Shown here piece by piece: positions 46,001 to 53,856 of a stretch of DNA of 64,000 nucleotides. The position numbers were made by a program, and so were the translations under genes. Location of the stretch: NCBI GenBank assembly GCA_037903475.1, contig JBAJFG010000407.1:248001-312000 (forward strand), given 5' to 3'. The number at the start of each line of letters is the position of its first letter. Position 1 is the stretch's first letter. The notes below the pieces were generated by a model. It was not told the DNA's origin. It saw only the letters and a list, made by a program, of their open reading frames with translations, and made no database searches. The DNA is from Ancylostoma caninum (taxonomy: Eukaryota > Nematoda > Chromadorea > Rhabditida > Ancylostomatidae).

Positions 46001-46858
46001 CGTCAAGCAAACCTCGTCAAATGTATCGTCAGCAGATTCTCTTGCCAAATGTATCGCCAAACACCCGTAAAATGTATCGTCAACGGATTCTCTTGCCAAA
46101 TGTATCGTCAAACAGGCTCTTCACTCATTCTCCCGTAAATCATATTGCCAAACAAAATTTTATCCCGTAAATCATATCGTCAAACACATTCTCTTGCCAA
46201 ATGTATCGTCAATGAACATCAGAGTACCACCTTTTATTTCTGACCAACAAAAAAAAAAAGAATTTGTCAAGGAGCAGCAAGGGTCTGAGATTAGATTTGT
46301 CGTGGTGAGGGATTCTGTATTGAGGCGGTGATTAGTGATGAGAGATGTTTTCGCAACTTGGGATGCTAGGGCTTAGTGCATATACATACATACATACATA
46401 CATAATCTATATCTGTGAAACAGTGAGCTCTTCCCTGCTTTTTCTTGAATAAGCATACCTAAGAGGGGGGGGGGCGAATACTCAGTCAGTGCGGTCACTC
46501 ATAATGACAGTGCACAGTCCTTATGTAGTCGTTCATTTGCGCGTCCACGTAGCAGTCAACTACGCTCTCCAATAAATTTTGTGTGGCAAGGCAACCGTTC
46601 GATTTCGCAGCAATCCCCGTTTTTGCGCAGTCCTTTCATAAGGCCTGTTGATTGGATAGGTATGGATATGAGATTGATTCTCGCGGGTGAAGCGCGCACA
46701 AATCCAGTCTTTGTCTCTGGCATCAGTAGGAAGGTCAGTTCGGTGTAGAATGTAATAAATTGAATTAGTGGATGACATAACTTTTACAGGGACCTGCACC
46801 ATTGAATCTTGAAGTGCCTCCATATTCGTTCAGAGACAACATCATTGTGATTGGCTAA
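21783..46858 (+). CDS. isp-1: Rieske iron-sulfur protein of mitochondrial complex III, six exons (spliced)
   Basis: The product is the Rieske subunit of the cytochrome bc1 complex in the mitochondrial inner membrane. It passes electrons from quinol to cytochrome c1. Exons are 21783(or later)-22059, 22138-22199, 29119-29255, 34154-34272, 45210-45289 and 46790-46858. Every junction has GT/AG ends and matching phase. From the conserved HTDV start the mature protein is 196 residues, the usual size. In order it has an N-terminal matrix segment (KYRRES), one membrane span (residues about 45-65), the hinge with MAADQ, box 1 CTHLGC (139-144), box 2 CPCHG (159-163) and the C-terminal [12 protein letters not shown]. 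Ligand Cys and His residues and disulfide Cys residues are all present. Oddities are Ala at 164 (normally Ser) and one extra residue between the boxes. The true start is uncertain. Confidence 0.95.
22138..22199 (+). CDS. isp-1: isp-1 exon, membrane span
   Basis: A 62-nt exon after GACTTTTAG encodes [20 protein letters not shown] plus Lys, the membrane anchor of the Rieske protein. Its donor is AAG|GTGACG. It completes the split Ala codon left by the previous exon across a 78-nt intron. Confidence 0.9.
23183..23433. repeat. foldback element, arms about 120 bp
   Basis: The left arm, running from GGTGGTGGCCCATCTG through CTCGAGAAGGACGCAGC, is repeated inverted on the right as GCTGCGTCCTTTTCGAGG through CAGATGGGCCACCGCC. 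The centre pairs as well, although less well. Identity of the arms is roughly 80 percent by eye. Overlapping open frames on both strands come from the symmetry and are not genes. Confidence 0.75.
24088..24300 (+). repeat. satellite-associated flank repeat, plus copy
   Basis: CTAGCGCCCC-TTC-GGGACGCTAG forms a small hairpin, followed by AAAGTGGGGTGGGGCAGCC and an AT-rich tail ending TTCTTATGAG. Related copies are at 5.64, 35.72 and 63.0 kb. Here, as at 5.1-5.8 kb, it adjoins the 60-bp satellite. Confidence 0.65.
24330..25315 (-). repeat. 60-bp satellite array, about 16 units
   Basis: The unit (plus strand) contains CAGCACTGGGCCACGGCGGG, TTTCTCCATCGGTGGACCCG and TGTCATGGCGTTCCCCA. The period is exactly 60 bp over 24959-25258, where units are nearly identical, and looser towards 24330, where units are older. 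Because 60 is a multiple of three, long open frames appear in several frames on both strands. They are an artefact of the repeat, not proteins. Confidence 0.95.
29119..29255 (+). CDS. isp-1: isp-1 exon, hinge and start of the soluble domain
   Basis: The exon starts after CCATTTAG and encodes [20 protein letters not shown] followed by [20 protein letters not shown], the hinge and first strands of the Rieske fold. It ends GCGAG|GTACAA. It follows a 6.9-kb intron that holds a foldback element and the 60-bp satellite array. Confidence 0.95.
29530..29645 (+). repeat. CCGGGCAGG-type dispersed repeat
   Basis: (A/C)CACCGGGCAGG or ATACCGGGCAGG occurs three times within 100 bp. Related clusters are at 31.05-31.19 and 34.40-34.47 kb, with a weaker one at 42.58-42.66 kb. 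Confidence 0.55.
30612..30691. repeat. 80-bp hairpin, 38-bp arms
   Basis: CGTTTCATTTATAAACGGG...AAAACGTTA is followed after GAGA by its complement with one mismatch in 38 positions. Such symmetry in AT-rich DNA suggests a tiny foldback element or a template-switch product. Confidence 0.9.
31050..31195 (+). repeat. CCGGGCAGG-type dispersed repeat
   Basis: GCCGGGCAGG, ACTGGGCAAGCCG, ACACCGGCCAAGCCG, CACTGGGCAGGTCG and AACCCGGTGAG lie at about 30-bp spacing, a decayed short tandem structure shared with 29.53 and 34.40 kb. Confidence 0.55.
31855..32095 (+). repeat. GATCGCCAC dispersed repeat, copy 1
   Basis: GCGATCGCCAC words recur at 22-24-bp spacing (31.86-31.92 kb). They are followed by GGGCACATCTTCGAGAGTAC and GATGAGCTCC(G/A)TTTGG, shared with 61.87-62.10 kb and in part with 36.34-36.50 kb. 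Confidence 0.7.
33182..33651. repeat. foldback element, arms about 210 bp
   Basis: The left arm (33182-33392) and right arm (33445-33651) are inverted copies with only about a dozen differences by eye, around a 52-bp centre. Landmarks are AATGGAACATTCGTCGCGAA and GACGAGTTTTCCCCGGCGCG. A transcript of isp-1 through this intron would form a long double-stranded stem. The overlapping 118- and 115-codon frames are mirror images of each other and are not genes. Confidence 0.9.
34154..34272 (+). CDS. isp-1: isp-1 exon, cluster-binding loop 1
   Basis: The exon starts after ATTGCAG, finishes the split Arg codon and encodes [20 protein letters not shown], then [25 protein letters not shown] supplies one Cys and one His ligand of the 2Fe-2S cluster and one disulfide Cys. 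The donor is ACAA|GTTCGT. A 4.9-kb intron precedes it. Confidence 0.95.
34395..34475 (+). repeat. CCGGGCAGG-type dispersed repeat
   Basis: GCCGGGCAGGCCG, GCGGCCTGCCTGGTG and GCTTGCCCAGT lie within 80 bp and match the clusters at 29.5 and 31.1 kb. Confidence 0.45.
34828..35704 (+). mobile_element. mariner transposon, internally deleted
   Basis: Terminal inverted repeats of about 28 bp (TTAGGGTGGTCAGAAAGT at both outer ends, one or two mismatches) are flanked by TA on each side. The 877-bp length is about 400 bp short of a full mariner. The remaining plus-strand coding sequence covers the catalytic domain in broken frames: GDES near 35.07 kb, a decayed GDARPHFA in place of DNARPHxA near 35.34 kb, and a [14 protein letters not shown] block near 35.42 kb. 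The N-terminal DNA-binding region is largely gone. It is a different lineage from the mariners at 13.0 and 38.9 kb. Confidence 0.85.
35718..35860 (+). repeat. satellite-associated flank repeat without satellite
   Basis: GTGGGATGGTGCAGCCA, TGTGCAAAAGCT, TCAGAAAATT and TTATCATTAACTG(C/A)(G/T)CTCAAAT follow the order seen at 24.11-24.24 kb. No 60-bp satellite adjoins this copy. Confidence 0.55.
36110..36505 (+). repeat. GATCGCCAC dispersed repeat, diverged copy
   Basis: GGCGTGGCGATCAGTAGGTAT, GGGCACATCCTCG and GCGAGCCAAGGCGATGTAAC match copies at 31.9 and 61.9 kb, with heavier decay on the left side. Confidence 0.5.
36655..36690 (+). repeat. isolated GGGTTGAAAAG-type transposon terminus
   Basis: TACGGGGGTGGGTTGAAAAG resembles the termini at 8966 and 56642. 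The sequence that follows is not homologous to those copies, so this is an end of a related but different element. Confidence 0.45.
37467..38570 (-). pseudogene. RTE-clade reverse transcriptase, truncated (left copy)
   Basis: The minus strand encodes, in three frames, [20 protein letters not shown], then [16 protein letters not shown] and [11 protein letters not shown], the thumb-proximal leader of RTE reverse transcriptases. These are followed by YRPIRLL, FDRAPRE and the catalytic LLYADDVV near 37.53 kb. The 5-prime endonuclease domain is missing and the copy is cut just after YADD at about 37467. Frameshifts between the blocks show that it is dead. It is near-identical to the plus-strand copy at 56.96-58.05 kb. 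Confidence 0.85.
38571..38872 (-). mobile_element. GGGTTGAAAAG-type element fragment (left copy)
   Basis: This 300-bp segment ends at 38872 in the complement of TGAGAGTGGGTTGAAAAG. It is homologous to 8966-9300 and identical in layout to 56.64-56.94 kb. It separates the RTE fragment from the mariner. Confidence 0.55.
38875..39975 (+). pseudogene. mariner transposase, nearly complete but broken
   Basis: The plus-strand frame from about 38893 runs with only three TGA stops (near 38941, 39019 and 39259). It reads through the helix-turn-helix region ([20 protein letters not shown] and [12 protein letters not shown]) and the first catalytic block [12 protein letters not shown] frameshift near 39.43 kb follows, with [19 protein letters not shown] on the other frame. 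The second block [10 protein letters not shown] and third [15 protein letters not shown] come after that, the latter carrying the final Asp. The end reads ANNGDYIGN and stop. The 3-prime outer end near 39.97 kb, read inward, starts TAGGTTGGCTGAAAAG. Confidence 0.85.
39976..43004. other. isp-1 intron segment, no gene recognised
   Basis: Only short frames of no recognisable family are present. A C-run lies at about 41930-41941 and a weak CCGGG repeat at about 42.58-42.66 kb. Confidence 0.45.
43072..43107 (-). ncRNA. hammerhead-ribozyme-like motif, minus strand
   Basis: This is the exact inverted counterpart of the motif at 43781-43816, with the same core and stems, located in the inverted 5-prime segment of the same element. 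Confidence 0.6.
43196..43571 (+). CDS. PLE GIY-YIG endonuclease, intact frame
   Basis: The frame is open from at least 43062, but recognisable protein starts near 43196 with a Cys-rich head ([17 protein letters not shown]). Next come [11 protein letters not shown] and [20 protein letters not shown], the PLE form of the GIY-YIG motif pair with the catalytic Tyr, Arg and His. [19 protein letters not shown] carries the metal-binding Glu and the terminal Asn. The domain nicks DNA at the target in PLE retrotransposition. It ends in a stop at 43571 with no frame damage. No RT precedes it. The ATG at 43062 lies inside the inverted terminal segment and may not be the natural start. Confidence 0.8.
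43781..43816 (+). ncRNA. hammerhead-ribozyme-like motif, plus strand
   Basis: GGCC-CTGACGA is followed by a GGCG/CGCC stem with loop AAGC and then GAAACGTT-GGCC. This fits the compact type-I hammerheads of Penelope elements: core CUGANGA and GAA, a minimal palindromic ACGU stem III, cleavage expected after GUU, and GGCC pairing with GGCC as stem I. One extra A between core and stem II departs from the consensus. Such short stem III ribozymes usually work as dimers. Confidence 0.6.
44339..44987 (+). mobile_element. TIR element rich in GATCATCGC, complete copy
   Basis: The left end GGCCCATTGTAAAGTGTC and right end GACACTTTACTACGGGCC are inverted repeats (16 of 18 positions). The interior contains the palindromic words GCGATCATCGC and GCCCTTCAGGGCGATGA. 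A broken copy is at 18.67-20.66 kb. TAT is found next to both ends and may be the target duplication. The 117-codon frame at 44795-45148 overlaps the right end and is not a gene. Confidence 0.6.
45210..45289 (+). CDS. isp-1: isp-1 exon, cluster-binding loop 2
   Basis: The 80-nt exon starts after ATTTTCAG and encodes [20 protein letters not shown] and ASGRIRR, with donor AGG|GTAAGC. CPCHG supplies the second Cys and His ligands and the second disulfide Cys. Ala follows CPCHG, where mitochondrial Rieske proteins usually have Ser. The loop before CPC is one residue longer than in the bovine protein. A 10.9-kb intron precedes it. Confidence 0.95.
45640..46225 (+). repeat. irregular array of GCCAAATGTATCGTCAAAC words
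   Basis: (G/C)CCAAATGTATCG(T/C)CA and CCCGTAAAATGTATCGTCA words recur more than a dozen times with spacing of about 20 to 60 bp, interleaved with CAAACCTCG. The array is interrupted by the tRNA-like segment at 45.83-45.91 kb. Confidence 0.75.
45832..45908 (-). pseudogene. tRNA-like relic (Leu-like) or SINE head
   Basis: On the minus strand, TGGCTCAGCTGGTAAGGC is a perfect internal A box and D-arm. GTGGACTCTTAAGATT resembles an anticodon arm, and GGTACGATTCC is a B box with one mismatch. D-stem and acceptor pairings are poor, so it is not a functional tRNA. The order and spacing fit a decayed tRNA or the head of a tRNA-derived SINE. Confidence 0.45.
46790..46858 (+). CDS. isp-1: isp-1 terminal exon
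   Basis: The exon starts after CTTTTACAG and encodes [20 protein letters not shown] plus IG and a TAA stop. It contains the conserved Pro loop (GPAP) that packs against the cluster. No clear AATAAA lies just downstream, so the 3-prime end is not defined. Confidence 0.95.
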   Translation, partial: GPAPLNLEVPPYSFRDNIIVIG

Positions 46859-48001
46859 GAAGAAGTATTGAGGACCCTATCCGTCTTGAGCACTCTCCAA
46901 TGCCTAGCGAAAATTTCATCATGCTGTTTTTAGAAATGAGTTTCTATTGTTTTAGGTGTATTCTTCTTGCACGTTTCCCTCGTTCTCTATTTCTGTTTTT
47001 TTTTGGTACATCTGAAATCATTGTGAGCAGGTTCCATAAAAAAGTATATGTGAGAAACTTAGCACTACATTGCAATGTCATAGAGAACATCCAATATGAA
47101 AACAGATCTCCAATGGGAAATTCTGATGCGCAATATAACACAGAAATAATGGATTTGCGAGATTGAACATAAAATGAGGACAGCACTCACATGAGACGAT
47201 ATTAACTCGAATTATTCGCGGAAATTTTTTTTACATTTATAAGAGGATGTAGGACATGAAAACGAATATTTGGTGTGAAGCAAAGCACTGCGCAATTGGA
47301 GCTATGTCCCTCCCTAGTCTTTTTTGGAAGAGCTCACTTTTTCAACTTTACAATCCTGTTGCCATTAAGTGATTTAAAACACTACTACGAAAGTTACCTG
47401 CTGAAGATGGTACTCTCGATTATCTTTAGTGTTTTTGAGTGTTTCGGACCACTAAGAAAGGCCCTAATAAGAATACGGAAGTTGAGTAATAACGCGGAAG
47501 TAGAACTGCCATAGGTGTCTGCATTCTCAGTGTGTAAGAGATTAGTGCTCAAATGTTAGAACCGATTTGAACCGTTGTAGCTCGAACTTAATGGTTGTTT
47601 TTGGATACATTCTGCCCTCCTGAACAGGGTTCTTTAACAAATATGATCACTGTGTCCGTTCTCGTCGAAGTGATAACCTTGATACAACAAATCTTCACGT
47701 ATATGTACGCACTTATTCCATAATCTTCTTATGTTCTGCGAGCGAAGCAGACATCAAACCACGAAGAGAAGAATTTCCCTCGAGTTAGGTTAGTTTTTTG
47801 ACGAGTCGATTCGAAAACTCAACGCATGGACGTCACATTCGATTATCCAATATTCACAAGAAAAGAGACAGTTGTCTGTGAAAATGTTCTGCTGTCGTAA
47901 TCGATCCCTGCTAGAAAATGATGAGTCGCTGTTAAAGATATAGTTCGTTGCAGTATTGATCACTGAAGCAAGTTCCGTGCTCTTTCTTCATAGAACACGA
48001 A
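46859..48001. other. downstream of isp-1, no gene recognised
   Basis: Short frames only; the longest (plus, 47275-47514) has no family resemblance. This stretch includes the presumed isp-1 3-prime UTR. Confidence 0.45.
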
Positions 48002-48187
48002 CATGATCTCGTTACGTTATCACTGCTATGCTACACAGGTTGTTAACAGAGCATCGATTGTTCGGCTGGCTATGAGAGGTCCAAGTACACCCGAAGTTGT
48101 AAGTTATCAAACAATTTGGCCTAGCATAAATGACCTACAGTAACGTTGAAGCCCACATAGTGATAACATAACGAGATCATGCTCAGA
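48002..48187. repeat. small inverted-repeat element
   Basis: Near its left edge CATGATCTCGTTACGTTATC is mirrored by GATAACATAACGAGATCATG at its right edge, with about 130 bp between. No coding content. Confidence 0.65.
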
Positions 48188-48689
48188 TTCCGTAAAAGGC
48201 AGACGTGGAACTAACTGCCCGATGTACCGCTGAAGCTGTTCTCTCTGGACAGCGAAGCATTAACGTGTCAACAGAAGATGGCCGCTGCTAAACAACATCT
48301 GATCCTCCTCGAACGGTGCAGAGAAACCGTGTTCAGTCACCATCCCTACTATGCGGACAAATAACGCGTCCAGGGGTTGTGCAGAAGCGATCATACGCCC
48401 GATTGCGAACTAAGTGCCGCTTGAGGTTAGGTGGCGGAATGTCCACCACTCTCACATCATCTTGCAAGCCCGCCTGACGTAGGCTCCTCCGTACCGCGTT
48501 ACTCACTTCATCCGAGATGAAGGGTAGGCAGAAGGGAATCTTTTCGGAATCATCCGTCAGACGGGATCTACGATGGGCGAGACGGGGGGAGCATTCCCTT
48601 ACAGGGTAACCATTGGATCTAGCAATTACGTGTGTCGTGTTTACCGACTCGCTGCGGTCCTTAGTCCTTCAATAATCTCACCTCCCAAA

Positions 48690-49133
48690 GAAAATCCCAA
48701 TTCGCTTCAAGTCGAAGGTGTATCGCGATCCGTCGCATTGTATGGTGCGGAGTATTGTCCACCCACCAAGGAAGCAGAACATCGTCTGAGTGTGATGGAG
48801 ATGAAGATGTTACGATGGATGGCTGGCATCACGCGCGCAGACCACATCCGCAATGAAATGATCCGAGAGCAGTTCGTTATAGCCCCGATTCCTGACAAAA
48901 AGTTCGTTATCGCCCCGACTGCTGGGAAACCAGCAGTCGGGGCGATAACGAACTTTTTGTCAGATGGTACGGCCACGTACTGCGCGCCAACAAAGACACC
49001 ATTTGCAGAGCAGGCCCTGATCTCGAAATGCCGGGAAAACGGTCAAAGAGGGGGCCGAAGCAGCGATGGCTGGACAAACTGCATGGCGACCTGGAGCAAG
49101 TGGGTGCCCACCAGGGATGTGCGGAAGTAAAAT
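48690..49133 (+). pseudogene. RTE-clade ORF C-terminus, interrupted by a palindrome
   Basis: The frame reads RSVALYGAEYCPPTKEAEHR, LSVMEMKMLRWMAGITRADH and REQFVIAPIPDK, the canonical tail of RTE reverse transcriptase proteins. At the place where such proteins continue KMREARLRWYGHVLRAN, the sequence enters a 70-bp palindrome and re-emerges in another frame at RWYGHVLRANKDTICRAG, ending in QRWLDKLHGDLEQVGAHQGC and a stop near 49133. Catalytic domains are absent (5-prime truncated). Confidence 0.85.
48893..48962. repeat. perfect 33-bp-arm palindrome inside the RTE tail
   Basis: TGACAAAAAGTTCGTTATCG through GACTGCTGG is followed after GAAA by its exact complement ending at 48962. The left arm itself is a second copy of the preceding 30 bp (AGTTCGTTATAGCCCCGATT at 48871 versus AGTTCGTTATCGCCCCGACT at 48901). 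Confidence 0.95.
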
Positions 49134-49138
49134 TTTAA

Positions 49139-49215
49139 ATCCCGTAAAACGTAAAACGGAAAACGGAAGGCCAAAAATGGGCGGAAAACAGAAAGCGTAA
49201 AACGGAAAACGGAAA
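49139..49215 (+). repeat. RTE 3-prime tail repeats
   Basis: CGTAAAACGGAAAACGGAA-type words repeat irregularly directly after the RTE stop codon. Short tandem repeats at the 3-prime end are typical of RTE elements. Confidence 0.7.
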
Positions 49216-51536
49216 ATTTTGCCCAAGCATAGGTTTGTGAACGAAAGTCATCTTCAACATTGGATTTTCTAGGCATCTTCTTGGTGAGCATAAGTGGTGA
49301 CTCTTTCAAGTAATTAAGTAACCTCAAGCACACTGATGGTACGTACTTCTAACGCCTAGAATATAGGTAGATTGAGGAGTATTTATCCTTCACGTAGTTA
49401 GCTTAGAGAGAGATTATCAGAGTTATATAATCGATAAGCATCTTTATCACTGAATGTTTAAGTGTACGAGAAGCTGTAGAGTGTCTTTTTTCCGTTACAG
49501 CGACGATGTTTTCAGAAGCTCTGCGCCCTGAATACCAAGTTTAACTCCCGTTTTTCATTAAAAAAAAAAACAAAACAAAGACGGCCTTTCTTGTATGAAA
49601 TAGTGAGCCTTCGACGTGCATTTCAATGCATTTGAATTGGGGATGCGGTGCAAACCTTTTCCAGCACCTGTGATGAGGTTTTTACCAGTTTTCACTCATA
49701 ACATACCAGGTATAGGCGATGATGGCCAACTAGAAGGTGTACGCAGTGCAAGGTAACTTTTCTTGTTGTTGCGAATAATAGGTGAGTTCACCTCAGAGTA
49801 GGGGAAAAGCGAAGAAAAAGGTGAAAACCAACTAGGAAAAGGAACGATACTGTAGTCTCGGTCTCGCTATTTTAAAATTTAACGCACTTCTCTTTTGCAA
49901 GTTACGCAGCTTCCTAGAATTTCGGCCGGAAACTGCAGCTGTTAAGTCAACAGAGTAGCTGTGTTCTTTTTTCGTTTTCTCTGAAGTGACAGTTTTTCCC
50001 TGACACGTGCTTGAGCCGTGGTTGAGAGGAGCATTCTGCGTTGAACGATAGCTGTTACACTGTCGCTGCCATAATTTTCTGCGTTTATGAGCGGACTCAA
50101 AGTGACCTCTTGCCCTGCCAGGATTTACTGCCAAATGTTGTCCTTGAAGTGCTGCATATTTAGCAAAAATTCACTTCGAAATAACAATACACCGAATTCA
50201 CTACTTCGCTCCTCCATGATTTCTCCATAGTGGCCCTTGGGAAGTCTGACTGGTGTTCCATCTATGACGTAAAGTTTACCTCAAAATACCTCAAACTTTT
50301 TCACATTTGATTTGTCTCGATCGTCTCCCAAACCATCATTCAGCAATGATACGTCGAACACCAATTTGCCTGATTCTCTTCGCGTTCCCTCTCATCCTCA
50401 TCCTCCTTTATCTCCGTACACGTTCTATCCAAAAATTCCATCCTTCGTAAAAAAAATCGATAAAGACAATAGATTGATAGTGACGTGCGAAATACTTGTC
50501 GAAATCGTGTTTGGCTCTTCAAATAACCAGTACACGTTCTTACTTGTCTCTGAGCAGTGATACAAAAAATAACGGCATCGAATGGATACTTCTGGAGAAA
50601 ATGGTTGCCATATTCATGTTCAGAGTATGGGATAGCGCCAGTAATGTCTTCCGCAACCACTCGATAATTTGGCGCAGAATGGGTGTCATACCCGTATTCG
50701 GTGTACTGGAGAACCCCAGCAGGCATGTCTACGCCGACCCCTCATACAGATGTTATCTAATTTCCCTGTTTTAGAGAACATCTGTCCATTCGCGCTGGAT
50801 ACGGCGCATCATCTCAACCTGTTGTGCGCACGCACGCAAAGAGCCACAAATTTTCTGCAATATACATGAGTAGATGGTGAGAGAGAAGCAAGTTTAGTTG
50901 ATCTTACTGAAGGTGCTTAAAAATCCTTCGCTCTGACTCCCCAGTTCATGCTTGATATTAGCCGGAGATTTTGCTTTGCTCCCTACAGTTCTTGCATCAT
51001 CGCTTTCTCGTTTCCATTTCAAGGCTCATTATTAGAATTTCATCGTTTGGCTGCGCGCTGATTGAATTTTTATTCTAATATTTCGCTAGCTGCAATCACC
51101 TTCCTAAGAGTCGCTGAATCGCTGCAGCAGTTCGCCGCCAGCACAATTACTGATGAGAAGTCCCTCTCTGGCTGAACTATGCGATCTTCTGCCACTTTAA
51201 CCTCTTCATTCGGAACAGAGGTCTGTAACGATGTAAGGCTAGTTGTACAGTCTGCTGGTTTTCTCGTGATTCCTAGCTTTTGTTTCAGGCGCGGGTACAA
51301 TTTTCGTGCCGCAGTCGTACCGATAGCTTGTGATGATAGCCAGCAGAAGTACGCATCAGCTGTTCATAGGAGTCCACGTTTTTGAAACAACCATCATCTA
51401 GTGTAGCTTGGGAAATTCTGCGGGCGAGACGCGGTTGCCGGCCAGCATTGCATCGAAGACATTTTCTGTTGGCAGCAAATTCGGAGATACCCAGGATTTT
51501 GACGCCCGTTTCCCCTTGTTGAGTGGGTTAGAAACG
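49216..51536. other. non-coding stretch, no gene recognised
   Basis: No family recognised; an A-run lies at about 49560-49570. Confidence 0.4.
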
Positions 51537-51658
51537 TAGTGGCAACCTGGGAATTGCTGCGCCCTTCACTTTGATAAATTAATCGCACAGGAAGTTCAAT
51601 TTGTCAGTGATTTTCAAAGAAGAAAGTTTCTCAGAACATGAGTCCAGACTACTACTCG
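51537..51658 (+). repeat. 122-bp direct repeat, copy 1
   Basis: TAGTGGCAACCTGGGAATTG through GAGTCCAGACTACTACTCG is repeated in direct orientation at 52481-52603 with about six differences. Confidence 0.9.
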
Positions 51659-52480
51659 AAAGCAGTGACCAAATCATGACCCGTTGCTCCATTGCATCCG
51701 CTGCCGTTTGCAAAATCGAAGGCGATTAGACAGCAAGCGTGAACATTTGCGAAACTCCCTGTTCATCTGAATATTGTTCCTATCGAAAATAAAACTTCGA
51801 GGAGCCAGTTTTTGCTAAGGAGTGCTCCGACAACCGAGCAAGGAATGCAGAAGCGCACCCTACAAAAGTAATGCAGCCGCTAAAAACTGCTGGAATCCTG
51901 GGGCTAGGAGCAGCGCATCTCTCCTTTTGCATGCGTTGAGGGGCTACTTGCTGATGCGATCAATACAATAGTGCTAACCTGCTCTCCACTCGTGTCCTCC
52001 ACTGTTTCCACGTTACCACGTGGCGATGCGCCTCCTCTGAGGTGTATATAACGCGATGGTCGGATATCGAAGCGGTCTTGTCCCCCATTTGGTAGAATGT
52101 ATACGAATCCTGCGAAAATTGTCTGGCTGGTTGAGGCTATATTCAAACCGTGACCATTTGCAAGGACTTTTCATACAAGATGCATGGCTGCACATGGACG
52201 CAAAGTTCCGCTGCGTATCCGCCATGCAGCTGAGGCGGCTGCGTGAAGAGCATGCACGTCCAGAAACTCAACACATTTCTCGTTATTTTTCCGACTTGCT
52301 AGCGAGAGTACGTTCCTAGTCAGGACTAGCTTCAAGAGGATGTCTTTCCTGTTCGTTAGATAGCGCCATGCGAGGCTCCATGCAATTGGGGACTCGAGAT
52401 GACTGCCAGCCTGCTAATGGTGTCATGAACTGGCAGCAAATCGGCTGCGGATTTATTTGCAGTGCCATTACTCAGAAACT

Positions 52481-52603
52481 TAGTGGCAACCTGGGAATTG
52501 CTGCGCTCTCCACTTTGATAAATAAATCGCGCAGGAAGTTCAATTTGTCAGTGATTTTCAAAAAAGAAAGTTTCTCAGAACATGAGTCCAGACTACTACT
52601 CGG
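52481..52603 (+). repeat. direct repeat, copy 2
   Basis: Second copy of the 51537 segment, 944 bp downstream. The flanks are unrelated, so this is a short dispersed duplication. Confidence 0.9.
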
Positions 52604-53000
52604 GGCCCCCAGTGTCGCCCCACATGAACGCAAATCACGAGAACTTTCTAGGACTGGCGCCGATTGTGCCCCAGTACGCGAAACGTACTGTACTTGGCAT
52701 AGGTGCCGTCCCAGGGCGGCACTTGTGCGCATTGGTGGCAACGATTCGGCCCCACATAGAGTAGGCATGACCTAGAAGTTTCCGGTAGCGGTGCAGGGAA
52801 AGTGCCCACTAGGATGATTTCGCGCTTCATTCACAACACAAAGTGGCGCTGCTCCGGGATTTCTACGGTCACCAAGGCAGGTTTCTCCATTGGCGCCCAT
52901 AATGGCGCATGTGCTACCCCATTATTGGCACATGTGCCCATTCAGGTCGGCACTTGTGCCAATACTGGTGCCGGCACATATGCCCCGAAGTTTCTGTATA
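52600..53000. repeat. cluster of GGCAC/GTGCC and TGGCGC words
   Basis: GGCGCC, GGCACTTGTGC, GGCACATGTGCC and GGTGCCGGCACATATGCC recur irregularly. Several are short palindromes. No coding content is supported. Confidence 0.4.
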
Positions 53001-53564
53001 CAGCTGTTCGCTGCGCTCAGCGTAGGTCCCGCGCGTACGTTGCGTTGCGCCTCGCGACTCTATCGAAGTGGAAAATCTTTCCCTGTGGATGAATAGCGAT
53101 GGAATTGAAAGGGCGAAGCACGTACTAAGGATAGGAGCGAACATGCTTGTGTGTGCGTGAATTTCGAATATATGTAGTGAAATTTAATGAAAAGTCAGTT
53201 AGCTTCAATTGTTTACTGTTTCAATAACTGATTAAAAAATAGGCGAAACTTTTGAATTGAATAAATTTAAAAACTCATCAATGTCATTGTTATAAACTTG
53301 TTTCATTGAATATACAATGATCTGTTGCAATGTAACCATTCTTTCCGTTGACTATGAGTGTGCGCCGGAGTTGCCTTGAGGACACGCATCGTATCCGCCC
53401 GACTATCTCCGCACCTGCCTATTCCAAGGCTTATTCTGACAAGGGAAGGATACTTCCGCGGTCTCTTTCGTATCAAGGTGTATCCTGCCTTACGCAGCTC
53501 GCAAAGCTGATTTCAAATCTTTTTTCATCTGCTCCTAATTTTATCTATGCCAGGAATTATACCC

Positions 53565-53856
53565 ATTTTTTTTCATTTCAGGAACGCTCACATAAGGCGC
53601 ACAAGGTCGTTGCACCAGATGAGCCGTGGCGCAGTGGTACGTAGGTCTCTTGCTCCTCAGGATCCACATGGAAAGTTCAGTCCCTCTCACAGCTTCTCGT
53701 ACTGTATGTTCCTCCCACTTACTGTTCTTCTCTAAAAATCCATCATATGCACTTTTGTAATGTTTTCCACCTACAAATTGACCTTTCGGAAGTTTGGAAC
53801 CATTTGAAAGGATTCTCACTACGCAGATTTTGGAAACAGTGACAGTGACGAGGATG
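53565..53856 (-). repeat. inverted repeat, left arm
   Basis: Read on the minus strand this segment (TTCCAAACTTCC, TAGGTGGAAAACATTACAAA, GGGACTGAACT(T/C)TCCATG, ACCTTGTGCGCC) is about 80 percent identical to 54056-54345 on the plus strand. The minus frame is open for 127 codons here, but the other copy has stops. Confidence 0.75.

Larger units (their letters stand above)
45290..46789 (+). other. isp-1 intron (1.5 kb), contents
   Basis: It holds the ATCG(T/C)CAAAC array, the tRNA-like relic, and a CATA microsatellite at about 46385-46405. A G-run lies at about 46465-46474. Confidence 0.6.

Noticed and set aside
53600..53660. GCCGTGGCGCAGTGGTACG looks like a tRNA A box
   Set aside because: No B box at the right distance and no cloverleaf; it lies within one arm of an inverted repeat and is absent from the other.
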